From Candidatus Barnesiella excrementavium (lineage in GTDB: Bacteria; Bacteroidota; Bacteroidia; Bacteroidales; Barnesiellaceae): a stretch of DNA of 64,000 bases. Under the pieces are notes generated by a model. It was given only the letters and a program-made list of their open reading frames with translations. It was not told the origin of the DNA and ran no database searches. Position numbers and translations under genes: made by a program. Numbering within the stretch: the stretch's first letter is position 1; each line of letters begins with the position of its first letter. Below, in pieces: positions 8,612 through 17,442 of this stretch. The DNA lies in contig DXDM01000005.1 of assembly GCA_019115485.1 (NCBI GenBank), positions 1-64,000 on the forward strand. Reading direction: 5' to 3'.

Positions 8612-11600
8612 ATGGGAAATAGAGGTTTTACAATTTTATTTTTAATCCTGTTTTTTATAAACCTGGGTATAGACTGCTGGGCACAAGGCCAGTCGTATGT
8701 CAAGGGCCGGGTGGTCGATAGTGCGACTCAAGAGTCGATTATCGGTGCCACGATAAAAAATAAAAATACCGCAAAAGCCGTCATAACGGACTTTGACGGG
8801 AATTTTTCAATAGCAGGTTCAATAGGTGACGAAATACAAATCAGTTACGTAGGGTATAGCTCTCAAACTGTAAAGATAAAAGATAACAATGCGCTATCCA
8901 TACAGTTATCGTCTAATGACCAGCAGTTGGACGAATTGGTTGTGATAGGGTATGCCACTCAAAAGAAGAGTGACCTTACCGGAGCCGTATCTTCGGTAAA
9001 GGCCGATGAGATTGTAGCTTCGGCGGTTCCCAATCCGGCGCAGGCAATTCAAGGAAAGGCACCTGGTGTTTTGGTTATACAAAACTCGGGAGCACCCGGA
9101 GGGTCGACGACCATAAAGATTCGGGGTACGGGTACCATTAATGATTCGGATCCCCTTTATGTCGTGGACGGTTTTATCGTTGATAATATCGACCACATAA
9201 ATCCCAATGATATTGCAAGTATCGAAGTCCTCAAAGATGCCGGTTCTGCCTCAATATATGGTGCCCGGGCTGCCAATGGTGTGGTTTTGGTAACGACGAA
9301 AGGCGGAGAAGAGGGGAAAACTAGGATTTCTTTTGATGGATATGTGGGCTTTTCGAACCCGTGGAAGAGTATCGATGTCATGGGAATCGAAGATTTCGCA
9401 CTGATGCGGGATTATGTGCAGGGAACCAATTATTATTCGCAAGACGGTCAACTATACATGTCTAAGGATAACGGTGGAAACCTGTATTACGACCCTCGCA
9501 AGTATCAGCTTCTCGATACGATTGCCTCCTCGCCATATACTCCCAAAAGCTGGTGGGACGCCGTGACTCAAACCGGCATCAAGCAACAATATAATTTAAG
9601 TATCAGCGGTGGAAACAATAGAACCAAGTTTATGGTTAGCGGCAACTATTATAACGAGAAGGGTATCGTGAAGACGTCGGACTATCAACGTCTGTCGCTT
9701 CGTGTGAATCTCAATAACAAACTGACCGACTGGTTGTCATTGAAGACCAATATCCTGTATACGAATACCGATCGGGATCTGATACCCGAAGGGGCCGATG
9801 GCGTGTTGAAGAAGGCCTTGTATCAAAGTCCGTTGATTCATACCTATAACACGGCCGGATACTATTCGGAGAATCACCCTATTGCGATGATTGAGCGCAA
9901 TCATAACAGCGCGACAACAAACAGATTTGACATCAATATAGACTTGTCGGCCAAGTTCCTGAAATATTTTACCTATCAGTTTAAGTTGTCGAACTATACC
10001 AACTTCTACAATCGAAGCAAGTTTGATGAGGTGAATAAACTGGAAGAGAATTTCGAGGCTCCCACCGATTTGACGAAGGTGACCAATTTTGATACTCGAA
10101 CCAATAAAACCGAGTTGAACAATATTCTCACATATGCCTATGAGTCGGGCAAGCATAATATCAGTGCATTAGTGGGTCAGACGATAGAGATGTCGAGAGT
10201 TTACGATCAGGAGACTTCTAAAAAGGGAGCGCCGGGGAACTCGTCGAATTACTGGTATTTGGCCTCGGCCTACTTTGGCGATTATGCCTATGGATTGCTG
10301 AACGAGTGGAATGCCATGGGTTTTATCAGCCGGGTAAGTTATTCGTTCGATGACAAGTATCTGTTGCAGGCCAATTTCAGATCCGATGCATCGTCGGTAT
10401 TCTCGAAGAAAAACCGATGGGGCTTTTTCCCCTCGGTATCCTTGGGTTGGAAATTCTCGGGCGAGGAGTGGATGCAGTCACAGAATGTGATAAGTTTTGC
10501 CAAACTGCGGGTCGGTTGGGGTCAACTTGGAAACAATAGAATATCGGAATATGCCCGGTATAAGGTGATGGATACCGACCTTTCCTATTCGTTCGGAACG
10601 GGATTGCATACGACATATCCGGGTGCGGCTTCTTTGACTTTGGGAAATGACAATATCAAATGGGAAAAAACCGAGTCGTATAATGTGGGATTGGATATTA
10701 ATTTCTTGAACAACAGACTCAGTTCGTCGATTGAGTGTTTTGTGAAAAATACCTCAGACATGTTGATTCAGGTACCGGTTTCGCTCTCGGCCGGACTTAA
10801 CGAAAATCCCATGGTGAATGCCGGTTCCATTCAAAACAAGGGTATTGAGTTTAATATCTCGTATAAAGACCAGATTGCCGATTTCAAGTACGATATAGGA
10901 TTCAATATTTCATACATCAAGAACAAGGTGACCAGTTTGGGTACGGGCAACGAGCCTATTTACGGGGCCTTGTTGTCAACCGAGGGAAGTATCAACGACT
11001 ATGTGACCAAGACCGAGGTGGGCAGACCGATTGCCTGTTTTTATGGATATGTGACAGATGGTATATTCCAGACTCCGGAAGAGGTGGCTGCCAGTGCCCA
11101 AAACGACGGTATTACCGAACCGGGCGATTTCCGCTTCAAGGATTTGAATAACGATGGGAAAATCGATGCCTCGGACCGGACCTATCTTGGGTCGCCGCAC
11201 CCCGATTTTGTATATGGTATTCCCATTACACTCTCGTATAAGAATTTTGATTTCTATATGTTTTTCCAAGGGCAATGGGGAAATAAAATATTTAACGTCA
11301 TGGAGTACTATTTGAATTCGGCTCATGGTACGGGTAATGTGTATGCCGATCTTCGGTCGAAGTGCTGGTCGGGGACGTATGACCCGGAAAAGAGTTTTTA
11401 TCCGGCCAACCCGCAGGGTACGGTTCCTGAACTCGATGAGGCCGATAGACCCAAAAATTTTAGAGCCTCCGATTTCTATGTAAAGGACGGTTCGTATTGC
11501 CGGTTGAAAAATGTGCAGTTGACCTATAATTTGCCTCAGAAGGTGTTGAAGAAATTGCAACTGTCCAATGCCTCGATTTATGTGTCGGCACAGAATTTAT

Positions 11601-11743
11601 TGACTTTTACCAAGTACGACGGTTTTGATCCCGAGATTGGTCGTGACGAGTCGAATACGGGAAACAACCTTTATCTGGGTGTCGATCACGGTAATTATCC
11701 TCAATCGAGATCCTTTATGGCGGGAATTAAAATAACTTATTAA
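8612..11743 (+). CDS. SusC/RagA-type TonB-dependent transporter, arabinan-type PUL
   Basis: 1043 residues from the ATG at 8612; the track starts 24 bp upstream at a GTG, but MGNRGF opens a good signal peptide (ILFLILFFINLG...CWAQ). Residues about 28-100 form a carboxypeptidase-D-regulatory-like domain ('VKGRVVDSATQESIIGATI'), then the SusC signature 'LDELVVIGYATQKKSDLTGAV', the plug ('LYVVDGF', 'SASIYGARAANGVVLVTTKGG') and a 22-strand barrel. It imports oligosaccharides across the outer membrane as a lid-and-barrel pair with the SusD-like lipoprotein starting 11 bp after its stop. Substrate is inferred from the neighbouring arabinofuranosidases. Confidence 0.95.
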   Translation: MGNRGFTILFLILFFINLGIDCWAQGQSYVKGRVVDSATQESIIGATIKNKNTAKAVITDFDGNFSIAGSIGDEIQISYVGYSSQTVKIKDNNALSIQLSSNDQQLDELVVIGYATQKKSDLTGAVSSVKADEIVASAVPNPAQAIQGKAPGVLVIQNSGAPGGSTTIKIRGTGTINDSDPLYVVDGFIVDNIDHINPNDIASIEVLKDAGSASIYGARAANGVVLVTTKGGEEGKTRISFDGYVGFSNPWKSIDVMGIEDFALMRDYVQGTNYYSQDGQLYMSKDNGGNLYYDPRKYQLLDTIASSPYTPKSWWDAVTQTGIKQQYNLSISGGNNRTKFMVSGNYYNEKGIVKTSDYQRLSLRVNLNNKLTDWLSLKTNILYTNTDRDLIPEGADGVLKKALYQSPLIHTYNTAGYYSENHPIAMIERNHNSATTNRFDINIDLSAKFLKYFTYQFKLSNYTNFYNRSKFDEVNKLEENFEAPTDLTKVTNFDTRTNKTELNNILTYAYESGKHNISALVGQTIEMSRVYDQETSKKGAPGNSSNYWYLASAYFGDYAYGLLNEWNAMGFISRVSYSFDDKYLLQANFRSDASSVFSKKNRWGFFPSVSLGWKFSGEEWMQSQNVISFAKLRVGWGQLGNNRISEYARYKVMDTDLSYSFGTGLHTTYPGAASLTLGNDNIKWEKTESYNVGLDINFLNNRLSSSIECFVKNTSDMLIQVPVSLSAGLNENPMVNAGSIQNKGIEFNISYKDQIADFKYDIGFNISYIKNKVTSLGTGNEPIYGALLSTEGSINDYVTKTEVGRPIACFYGYVTDGIFQTPEEVAASAQNDGITEPGDFRFKDLNNDGKIDASDRTYLGSPHPDFVYGIPITLSYKNFDFYMFFQGQWGNKIFNVMEYYLNSAHGTGNVYADLRSKCWSGTYDPEKSFYPANPQGTVPELDEADRPKNFRASDFYVKDGSYCRLKNVQLTYNLPQKVLKKLQLSNASIYVSAQNLLTFTKYDGFDPEIGRDESNTGNNLYLGVDHGNYPQSRSFMAGIKITY

Positions 11744-11754
11744 ATACAGGAACG

Positions 11755-13428
11755 ATGAAATACGATATTAAATATTTCCTTATATCATTGTTTGCCGCAC
11801 TGTCATTGTCTTCGTGTAACGACTTTTTTGACATGGAATTGCAGGGAGAATACGACGGGAACAATTTCTATAATACCACGTACCAGTTACAAGTGGGTCT
11901 AGATGCGGTTTATGATATATTGCAGACCAATAACTATAATAATTGCGAGTGGATTTTTGGCGAAGCCTGCGGTGACGATGTGGTAGGTAATGATGAGAGT
12001 ACGACCAACCTTATTTCGGAGCTTGTCAATTTCCAGTTCAATACCTCGAATACCTGGATAAGAGACAGGTATACAATTAATTACAAAGGTATTAATCGGG
12101 CCAATCAAGTGATTTCCGGAGCCCGGCGAGTACAGTTGGCTACCCAGGAGATTGAGCAGTATACGAAAGTCAGAGAGATTTTGGGACAGGCCAAGTTCTT
12201 ACGGGCCTTGTTCTATTTCAATCTGGTGAAGACTTTTGGTGGAGTACCTATCCGGCCGGAACAGGAAGATGTCGATGCCTTGACCATTCCGCGTTCTACG
12301 AAAGAAGAGGTGTATGCCTATATCGAGAAAGATTTGAGAGAGGCCGCCATCATGTTGAGAAGCAAGTTTGTCTCAAAAGAGGCCGGCAAAGCCGGGTGTG
12401 GAGCTTGCGTAGCCTTGTTGATGAAAGTGTTGGCCTATCAGGCAACTCCCGGTATGGAGTCGGAGAAGTGGAATGAAATCACCAAGTTGGGAGCCTATTT
12501 CATCGAAGGGGCCACGTTGACTTACGGCGATATGCTCCATTTCGAAAATTATGAAGAGTCGTGGGACGAACTCAGAGCGAGATTATGGTTCAAGGATAAG
12601 GCGCTATTGGCCTCCAATGAGCCGTATGAAACTCCCGAGACGACCATGCCCTCGTTGGCCAACGAGTATTCGTTGGAGGCGACAGACAGCTATGGCAATA
12701 CGTTGGGATATGCCGACTTGTATTATGAGAAAGGCGAGTTTTGCACCCGGTCTATTTTTGAAGTCGTGTTCAAAGAGTCGGCCAATGGATTGAAAGATGA
12801 CCAGAACGAGGGTACCGAAATTTTCAACGATATATTCTTTAATCGAATGTTTGCTTCGAAGTCATTTAAAGACGAGATTGCCGGTGATCCCAGAAAGGGA
12901 GTATTCATACAAGAGCATGGCGAGGTGGCTTTTGACGGTGTGCGTATTGAGGTACCGCCTGGAAAAACGGCCTGCATGAAGTGGTACACGCCGAGCGCCG
13001 AAACTCCGTCCGATGTAAATGACAGCGGGAAGAACCGTCGGGTTCTTATCTACTCGGAAGTTGTATTGTTCTATGCCGAAGCCCTCAATGAAATGGGACA
13101 ACGGGAAAAATCGTTGGAACAGTTGAACTCGGTGAAGCGGGTTGCCAACAAGATAACCAATGTCTCTACGCTCTACAAGGCCGGTACCTATATCGAGTTG
13201 CGCGACCAAATATGGAAAGAACGTCGTATCGAACTCTGTCATTTGTGGGATAGATTTTTTGATATTGTAAGACAGGGCCGGGCGGCGCAAGTGCTTCACG
13301 ATTTTGCCACAGAGACAACGCATAACCGGGGAAAGAACTTTATAGAGGGAGTGAATGAGATATTCCCGATACCTCAGAATGAGGTCGATATAACCAATGG
13401 CGTTGTGACTCAGAATCCAGGTTATTAA
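11755..13428 (+). CDS. SusD/RagB-type glycan-binding lipoprotein, arabinan-type PUL
   Basis: 557 residues with a lipobox (LSLSSC, Cys about 21) and the TPR-rich SusD fold: 'ILGQAKFLRALFYFNLVKTFGGVPI' near residue 145 and the C-terminal 'IWKERRIELCHLWDRFFDIVRQG', which are hallmark SusD segments. It should sit as a lid over the SusC barrel on the cell surface and capture the glycan. Genes are 11 bp (upstream) and 19 bp (downstream) apart from neighbours, so they are co-transcribed. Confidence 0.95.
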   Translation: MKYDIKYFLISLFAALSLSSCNDFFDMELQGEYDGNNFYNTTYQLQVGLDAVYDILQTNNYNNCEWIFGEACGDDVVGNDESTTNLISELVNFQFNTSNTWIRDRYTINYKGINRANQVISGARRVQLATQEIEQYTKVREILGQAKFLRALFYFNLVKTFGGVPIRPEQEDVDALTIPRSTKEEVYAYIEKDLREAAIMLRSKFVSKEAGKAGCGACVALLMKVLAYQATPGMESEKWNEITKLGAYFIEGATLTYGDMLHFENYEESWDELRARLWFKDKALLASNEPYETPETTMPSLANEYSLEATDSYGNTLGYADLYYEKGEFCTRSIFEVVFKESANGLKDDQNEGTEIFNDIFFNRMFASKSFKDEIAGDPRKGVFIQEHGEVAFDGVRIEVPPGKTACMKWYTPSAETPSDVNDSGKNRRVLIYSEVVLFYAEALNEMGQREKSLEQLNSVKRVANKITNVSTLYKAGTYIELRDQIWKERRIELCHLWDRFFDIVRQGRAAQVLHDFATETTHNRGKNFIEGVNEIFPIPQNEVDITNGVVTQNPGY

Positions 13429-13447
13429 TAACTTAATAGTGTAGAAT

Positions 13448-14419
13448 ATGAAAAAGTATTTATATATATTGATGCTCCCGATAGCTCTCTTATGGACTGC
13501 TTGTGATAAAGAGGGATTGTCCGTACCCGTTGCATCGTTTACGATGTCGGCAACAGAAACGTCTATCAATGAGACGGTAACATTTACCTATACGGGTACC
13601 GGAGCCGAACAGGTTGTCCTCTTTACCGGAGATGAGGGGCACAACTATGATTTGATACATCAGGGGAACAGTGGGTTGGTCTTGAACAAAGGATTACTCA
13701 CCTATTCATATAAAACAGCCGGCGTTTACAAGGTTGTTTTGATTGCAACCAATTATAACGACCGGGCCGAGGATATGGTATATTCGGTCGACTCGGCCTG
13801 GATTACCGTAAACGACGATAATGTGGAACTTCGGTCGGTTTCCTTGCGCAAGGATATGTATCTAAAAGAGTTGCAGGCTCAGAAAATAGGCGATAATACT
13901 CTGTTGTTTGCGGTACCGTATAAGGTGCGGGTCTCCAATCGGGATATAGCTGTATCCATGAACAAGCAGCGGGTAAGCATCGAGCCCATGTCAAATTCGG
14001 CTGTGGTAACGGTAAATGGTGCGGCCTATAACGAGAATACCTCGTATGACCTCACGCAGCCTTTTGAAATTGAGGTATGTTCACCCAGTGGTAATTCCAA
14101 GACTTATCATTCGGTAGTGATGCATTATCCTGTATTCGAATCGTTCTCTATTGAGGGCGTCGACGGGGTAAGTGCCTGTTCGGAATACTATTTCGATAAA
14201 GTATCGATTACAGTTGAGTTACCGGCCGGTACCGATGTATCGGCTTTGAAACCTGTGTTTGCATCGGCCGATGCTCAGCAGATAACCGTAAATGGAGAGC
14301 AGCAGATTTCGGGCGAGACGGTGGTCGACTTTACCGAACCGGTTGTGTATACGCTTACCACGGGAGATGGCGATGTGTCGGTAGAATCGACAGTCGAGGT
14401 GAGTGTCTCGCTTTTATAA
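13448..14419 (+). CDS. PUL surface lipoprotein with PKD-like domains (SusE/F position)
   Basis: 323 residues. Lipobox at LLWTAC. Residues about 25-120 look like a PKD/Ig-like module ('PVASFTMSATETSINETVTFTYTG', 'YKTAGVYKVVLIATN'); the rest ('NRDIAVSMNKQ', 'PSGNSKTYHS') resembles the DUF5018-type beta-sandwich found in surface glycan-binding proteins. The place right after susD is where SusE/SusF or other glycan-binding proteins sit. Sequence gives no direct evidence of the ligand; its role as a surface glycan-binding protein is inferred from position and architecture. Confidence 0.75.
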   Translation: MKKYLYILMLPIALLWTACDKEGLSVPVASFTMSATETSINETVTFTYTGTGAEQVVLFTGDEGHNYDLIHQGNSGLVLNKGLLTYSYKTAGVYKVVLIATNYNDRAEDMVYSVDSAWITVNDDNVELRSVSLRKDMYLKELQAQKIGDNTLLFAVPYKVRVSNRDIAVSMNKQRVSIEPMSNSAVVTVNGAAYNENTSYDLTQPFEIEVCSPSGNSKTYHSVVMHYPVFESFSIEGVDGVSACSEYYFDKVSITVELPAGTDVSALKPVFASADAQQITVNGEQQISGETVVDFTEPVVYTLTTGDGDVSVESTVEVSVSLL

Positions 14420-14428
14420 AATCATGGA

Positions 14429-14469
14429 GGCTGGTTCATCGTCAGTCCGTGAGGTGTACCGGCCTTTTT
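14429..14469 (+). terminator. Attenuating terminator between the uptake genes and the enzyme genes
   Basis: GGCTGGTTCATC pairs with GGTGTACCGGCC (11 of 12 positions including G-U pairs, one T-T mismatch; 12-nt loop) and is followed by TTTTTC. It could cut transcription after susCD and the lipoprotein so that the glycosidases are made at a lower level. Confidence 0.6.
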
Positions 14470-14495
14470 CTTAGTTTCCTAAAAAAAATACGACA

Positions 14496-15470
14496 ATGAA
14501 GAAATCCAGATTCGTGCTTGGACTATTCCTGTTGGGAATAGCTCCTATATGGGCACAAAATCATATCGTGGAGATTGCCGATCCCACTATAACCTGTTTT
14601 GAGGGTACCTACTATTTGTATGGAACGGAAAAGAGTCCGCAGCAGGGTTTTCCTGCACTGGCATCGACCGATTTGCAGACTTGGCATCCTGTCGGTTGCA
14701 TGGAGGGTTATGCCTTGAAGAAAGGGGGCGACACCTATGGGGATAAAGGATTTTGGGCTCCACAGGTTTTGTACAGAAATGGACGGTATTATATGGTTTA
14801 CACCGCCAACGAACACATTGCCATTGCCGAGAGTAATGCGCCTCAGGGACCCTTTGTACAGAAAAACGTGCAGTCGATCGATGCGGATACGAGACAGATT
14901 GACCCCTATCTGTTTGTCGATACTGACGGGAAGATGTATCTGTATCATGTGAGACTGTTCAAAGGAAACACGATTTGGGTTGCCGAATTTAAAGAGGATA
15001 TGAGTGGCATCAAAGAAGAGACCTTGAAACAGTGTGTGACAGCAACCGAACATTGGGAAGATACGCAGAGTTACCCGTCGGCTCCTGTCATAGAGGGGCC
15101 CACGGTGATAAAAAGAGGGAAATATTATTACCTGTTTTATTCGGCCAATCATTTCATGAGCCCCGACTATGCTGTTGGATATGCTTACTCGGAGAGTCCC
15201 TATGGGCCCTGGCGTAAGGCGGGGAATAATCCCATTATCAATAAGTACGATGTGGGCATCAATGGTCCCGGACATGGCGATTTGTTTGTGGATAAGGACA
15301 ATAACTATAAGTATGTATTTCATTCTCATGCCGATAATACGAAGGTCAATAACCGGCGGACTTGGATGGTTGATGTGTTGTTCTCGACGTGTGACGGGAA
15401 TGGCCCTGAGATTATAACGATTGACTCACACTCGCTGGTACCGTTGTATCTTTCTGACGAGAAACAGTGA
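14496..15470 (+). CDS. GH43-family glycosidase (probable arabinanase/arabinofuranosidase/xylosidase)
   Basis: 324 residues, a single five-bladed propeller with signal peptide (IAPIWAQ). The three expected catalytic carboxylates are visible: Asp base in 'EIADPTITCFEG', Asp modulator in 'QIDPYLFVDTDG' and Glu acid in 'IEGPTVIKRGKYYYLFYSA'. 'PGHGDLFVDKDNN' near the C-terminus is typical of GH43. Length equals a catalytic domain without accessory modules. The stop codon is 2 bp from the ATG of the next gene, so they are tightly coupled. Context with GH51 suggests L-arabinose-containing substrate; GH43 alone would not decide this. Confidence 0.9.
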   Translation: MKKSRFVLGLFLLGIAPIWAQNHIVEIADPTITCFEGTYYLYGTEKSPQQGFPALASTDLQTWHPVGCMEGYALKKGGDTYGDKGFWAPQVLYRNGRYYMVYTANEHIAIAESNAPQGPFVQKNVQSIDADTRQIDPYLFVDTDGKMYLYHVRLFKGNTIWVAEFKEDMSGIKEETLKQCVTATEHWEDTQSYPSAPVIEGPTVIKRGKYYYLFYSANHFMSPDYAVGYAYSESPYGPWRKAGNNPIINKYDVGINGPGHGDLFVDKDNNYKYVFHSHADNTKVNNRRTWMVDVLFSTCDGNGPEIITIDSHSLVPLYLSDEKQ

Positions 15471-15472
15471 CC

Positions 15473-17440
15473 ATGACATTAAAAAATACGACAGATTCTA
15501 TGCGACGAAGATTTTCTATATTACTGATGGCCTTAATAGGCATTTCGGCATTTGCCTTTGATCCCGGAACGAGAATCGCTTGGGTTTACAGCATGAGGTC
15601 GTTTGTGAATCAAGGGGTCTATGCCCGGGTAAAACTGCTCTCCAATCGGGAGATGGCGCTGGTCTATAATACGGGCGATATCCTGTATATACGGAAAAAG
15701 AGTGTCTCGGATAAAAGCTGGGGCAACCCCATACAGGTGTCGGTCGATAACACCGGGAAGTATAATTATACCAATGCCGAATTGAGCGAACTCTCGGACG
15801 GGAGATTGATTTATGTGTGGAATGCCCGACCCAAAGAGGAAGGAGAATATCCCTATAAAATCATGATGAAGTTCTCGGACGATTGCGGTGATACCTGGTA
15901 TGGTGAGCAGGACATTTATGTGGCCGGGGTCACCAAACGCGAGGGCTGTTGGGAACCGGTCTGCCTGGAAATGCCTTCGGGGGAACTGCAAGTGTATTTT
16001 GCCAATGAGTATGGTGTAGCCGATAACAATCAGAATATAACCCTGCTGCGCTCTTTAGACCAAGGAAAAACGTGGGGCGATGAAACGGTTGTCTGTTTTC
16101 GCGACCGATATAGAGATGGAATGCCTGTCCCGGTCTTGTTGCAGGAGCAGGGGGGAATCGCCGTGGCAATCGAGGATAACGGGATTGACGGGACGTTTAA
16201 GCCGGCAATCATCTATTCCACGTTGGAGAATAACTGGGCCGACGGTCCGGTTGGCGGCAGTAGCGAAAATCGTTGGGAGGCGTTGCGTTCGGACTGTAAG
16301 TTGAGTGCGAACATTTATGCGGGGGCTCCCTATCTGATTCAGTTGGAGAACGGCGAGACGGTATTGTCGGTGCAGTCGGGCGAGGGAAGAGACGAGCCCA
16401 ATACAGAAAATAGTGCTTTGATGCAGGTGTATGTAGGCGATAAGGAGTGCAGAAACTTCGCTCGCAAGTCGACCCCCTTCCAGTTTTCCGATTCACAAGT
16501 TTCGGTATTGTGGAATTCGCTGTGCGCCGTCGACAGCACGACTCTATTGGCCGTATCGTCAATAAGCGGACTGAGTTCTCAGAATGGTATTTGGACTGCT
16601 ACCGGTCGATTGTTCAACTCTATGGAAATAGAAAACTGTGAGGGCCGGGCCGAACGATACGGCAATTTCTCCCCCTTGTATCTGGGAGCGGAGGGATATG
16701 CCCATCTACAAGTGAAATCGGCCTGGGACAATAGCAATCTATACCTGCTTTTCGATGTGTTTGACCCGGTTCAAACCTTGGCCGAAGAGGGAGAGCCCAT
16801 GTGGCAGAGCGACGGAGTTGAGGTGTATATCGACCCGCTCAACAAAAACACCGGGACAATCGCGTCGGGTATGTTTAAGCTGCTGTGTGATTATAGCGGA
16901 CAGTCGGTATATCACAAGTCGGTGGCAGGAGTGTGGCAGGAAGAGGAAAATGATATCGTTTGCAAATCGTCGCTTACACAGACGGGTTATACTTTGGAAA
17001 TGATTATTCCATGGAGCAACCTCGGTGGTCGCCCTGAAACCGATTTCGGGATACATATAAAACTTCACAACAATGATAACAACAAGAAGTTTGTGCATGA
17101 GAACCTGTCGGGAGGCAATGGCGATAAGCCCAATACCTGGTTACCCTGTGTATTGAAAGGGCAACCGACGAGCATGATATCTTTTGTGAAGCAGAATAGC
17201 CCGGTGTGTATATGGGTGGCTTCTGGGGCAGGCGGCGAACGAGCAATCCAATATGAGATAAACGGGCCGGTAAACTCTCCCAGGCTTTATATATATGCCA
17301 TGGACGGGAGGCTGTATTCGTCGCATTCGTTGGAGTCGGCATCGGGAACGCTTCCGCTGTCAGTCCCGGACGAAATTGTTCTGTTGAAATTGGTCGATAA
17401 CAATAAAGTGCTGGATAGTCAAAAAATTTTATTAAAGTAG
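15473..17440 (+). CDS. Sialidase-fold glycosidase with CBM9-like domain (possible GH93 exo-arabinanase)
   Basis: 655 residues from ATG 15473; an internal ATG at 15500 (MRRRFSILLMALIGISAFAF) gives a cleaner signal peptide and is an equally good start. Residues about 25-380 are a six-bladed sialidase-type propeller: 'KFSDDCGDTW' and 'LRSLDQGKTWGDE' are Asp-box-like repeats. Residues about 385-560 match a CBM9/DOMON-like carbohydrate-binding module ('LYLLFDVFDP', 'SDGVEVYIDPLNKN', 'LEMIIPWSNLG'). The C-terminal 75 residues resemble a degraded sorting tail ('LYIYAMDGRLYSS', 'VVLLKLVDN'-like). GH93 exo-alpha-1,5-L-arabinanases share this fold, and that fits the neighbouring GH43 and GH51 enzymes, but a sialidase-like activity on another sugar cannot be excluded. 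The next gene starts 2 bp after the stop. Confidence 0.75.
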   Translation: MTLKNTTDSMRRRFSILLMALIGISAFAFDPGTRIAWVYSMRSFVNQGVYARVKLLSNREMALVYNTGDILYIRKKSVSDKSWGNPIQVSVDNTGKYNYTNAELSELSDGRLIYVWNARPKEEGEYPYKIMMKFSDDCGDTWYGEQDIYVAGVTKREGCWEPVCLEMPSGELQVYFANEYGVADNNQNITLLRSLDQGKTWGDETVVCFRDRYRDGMPVPVLLQEQGGIAVAIEDNGIDGTFKPAIIYSTLENNWADGPVGGSSENRWEALRSDCKLSANIYAGAPYLIQLENGETVLSVQSGEGRDEPNTENSALMQVYVGDKECRNFARKSTPFQFSDSQVSVLWNSLCAVDSTTLLAVSSISGLSSQNGIWTATGRLFNSMEIENCEGRAERYGNFSPLYLGAEGYAHLQVKSAWDNSNLYLLFDVFDPVQTLAEEGEPMWQSDGVEVYIDPLNKNTGTIASGMFKLLCDYSGQSVYHKSVAGVWQEEENDIVCKSSLTQTGYTLEMIIPWSNLGGRPETDFGIHIKLHNNDNNKKFVHENLSGGNGDKPNTWLPCVLKGQPTSMISFVKQNSPVCIWVASGAGGERAIQYEINGPVNSPRLYIYAMDGRLYSSHSLESASGTLPLSVPDEIVLLKLVDNNKVLDSQKILLK

Positions 17441-17442
17441 TT

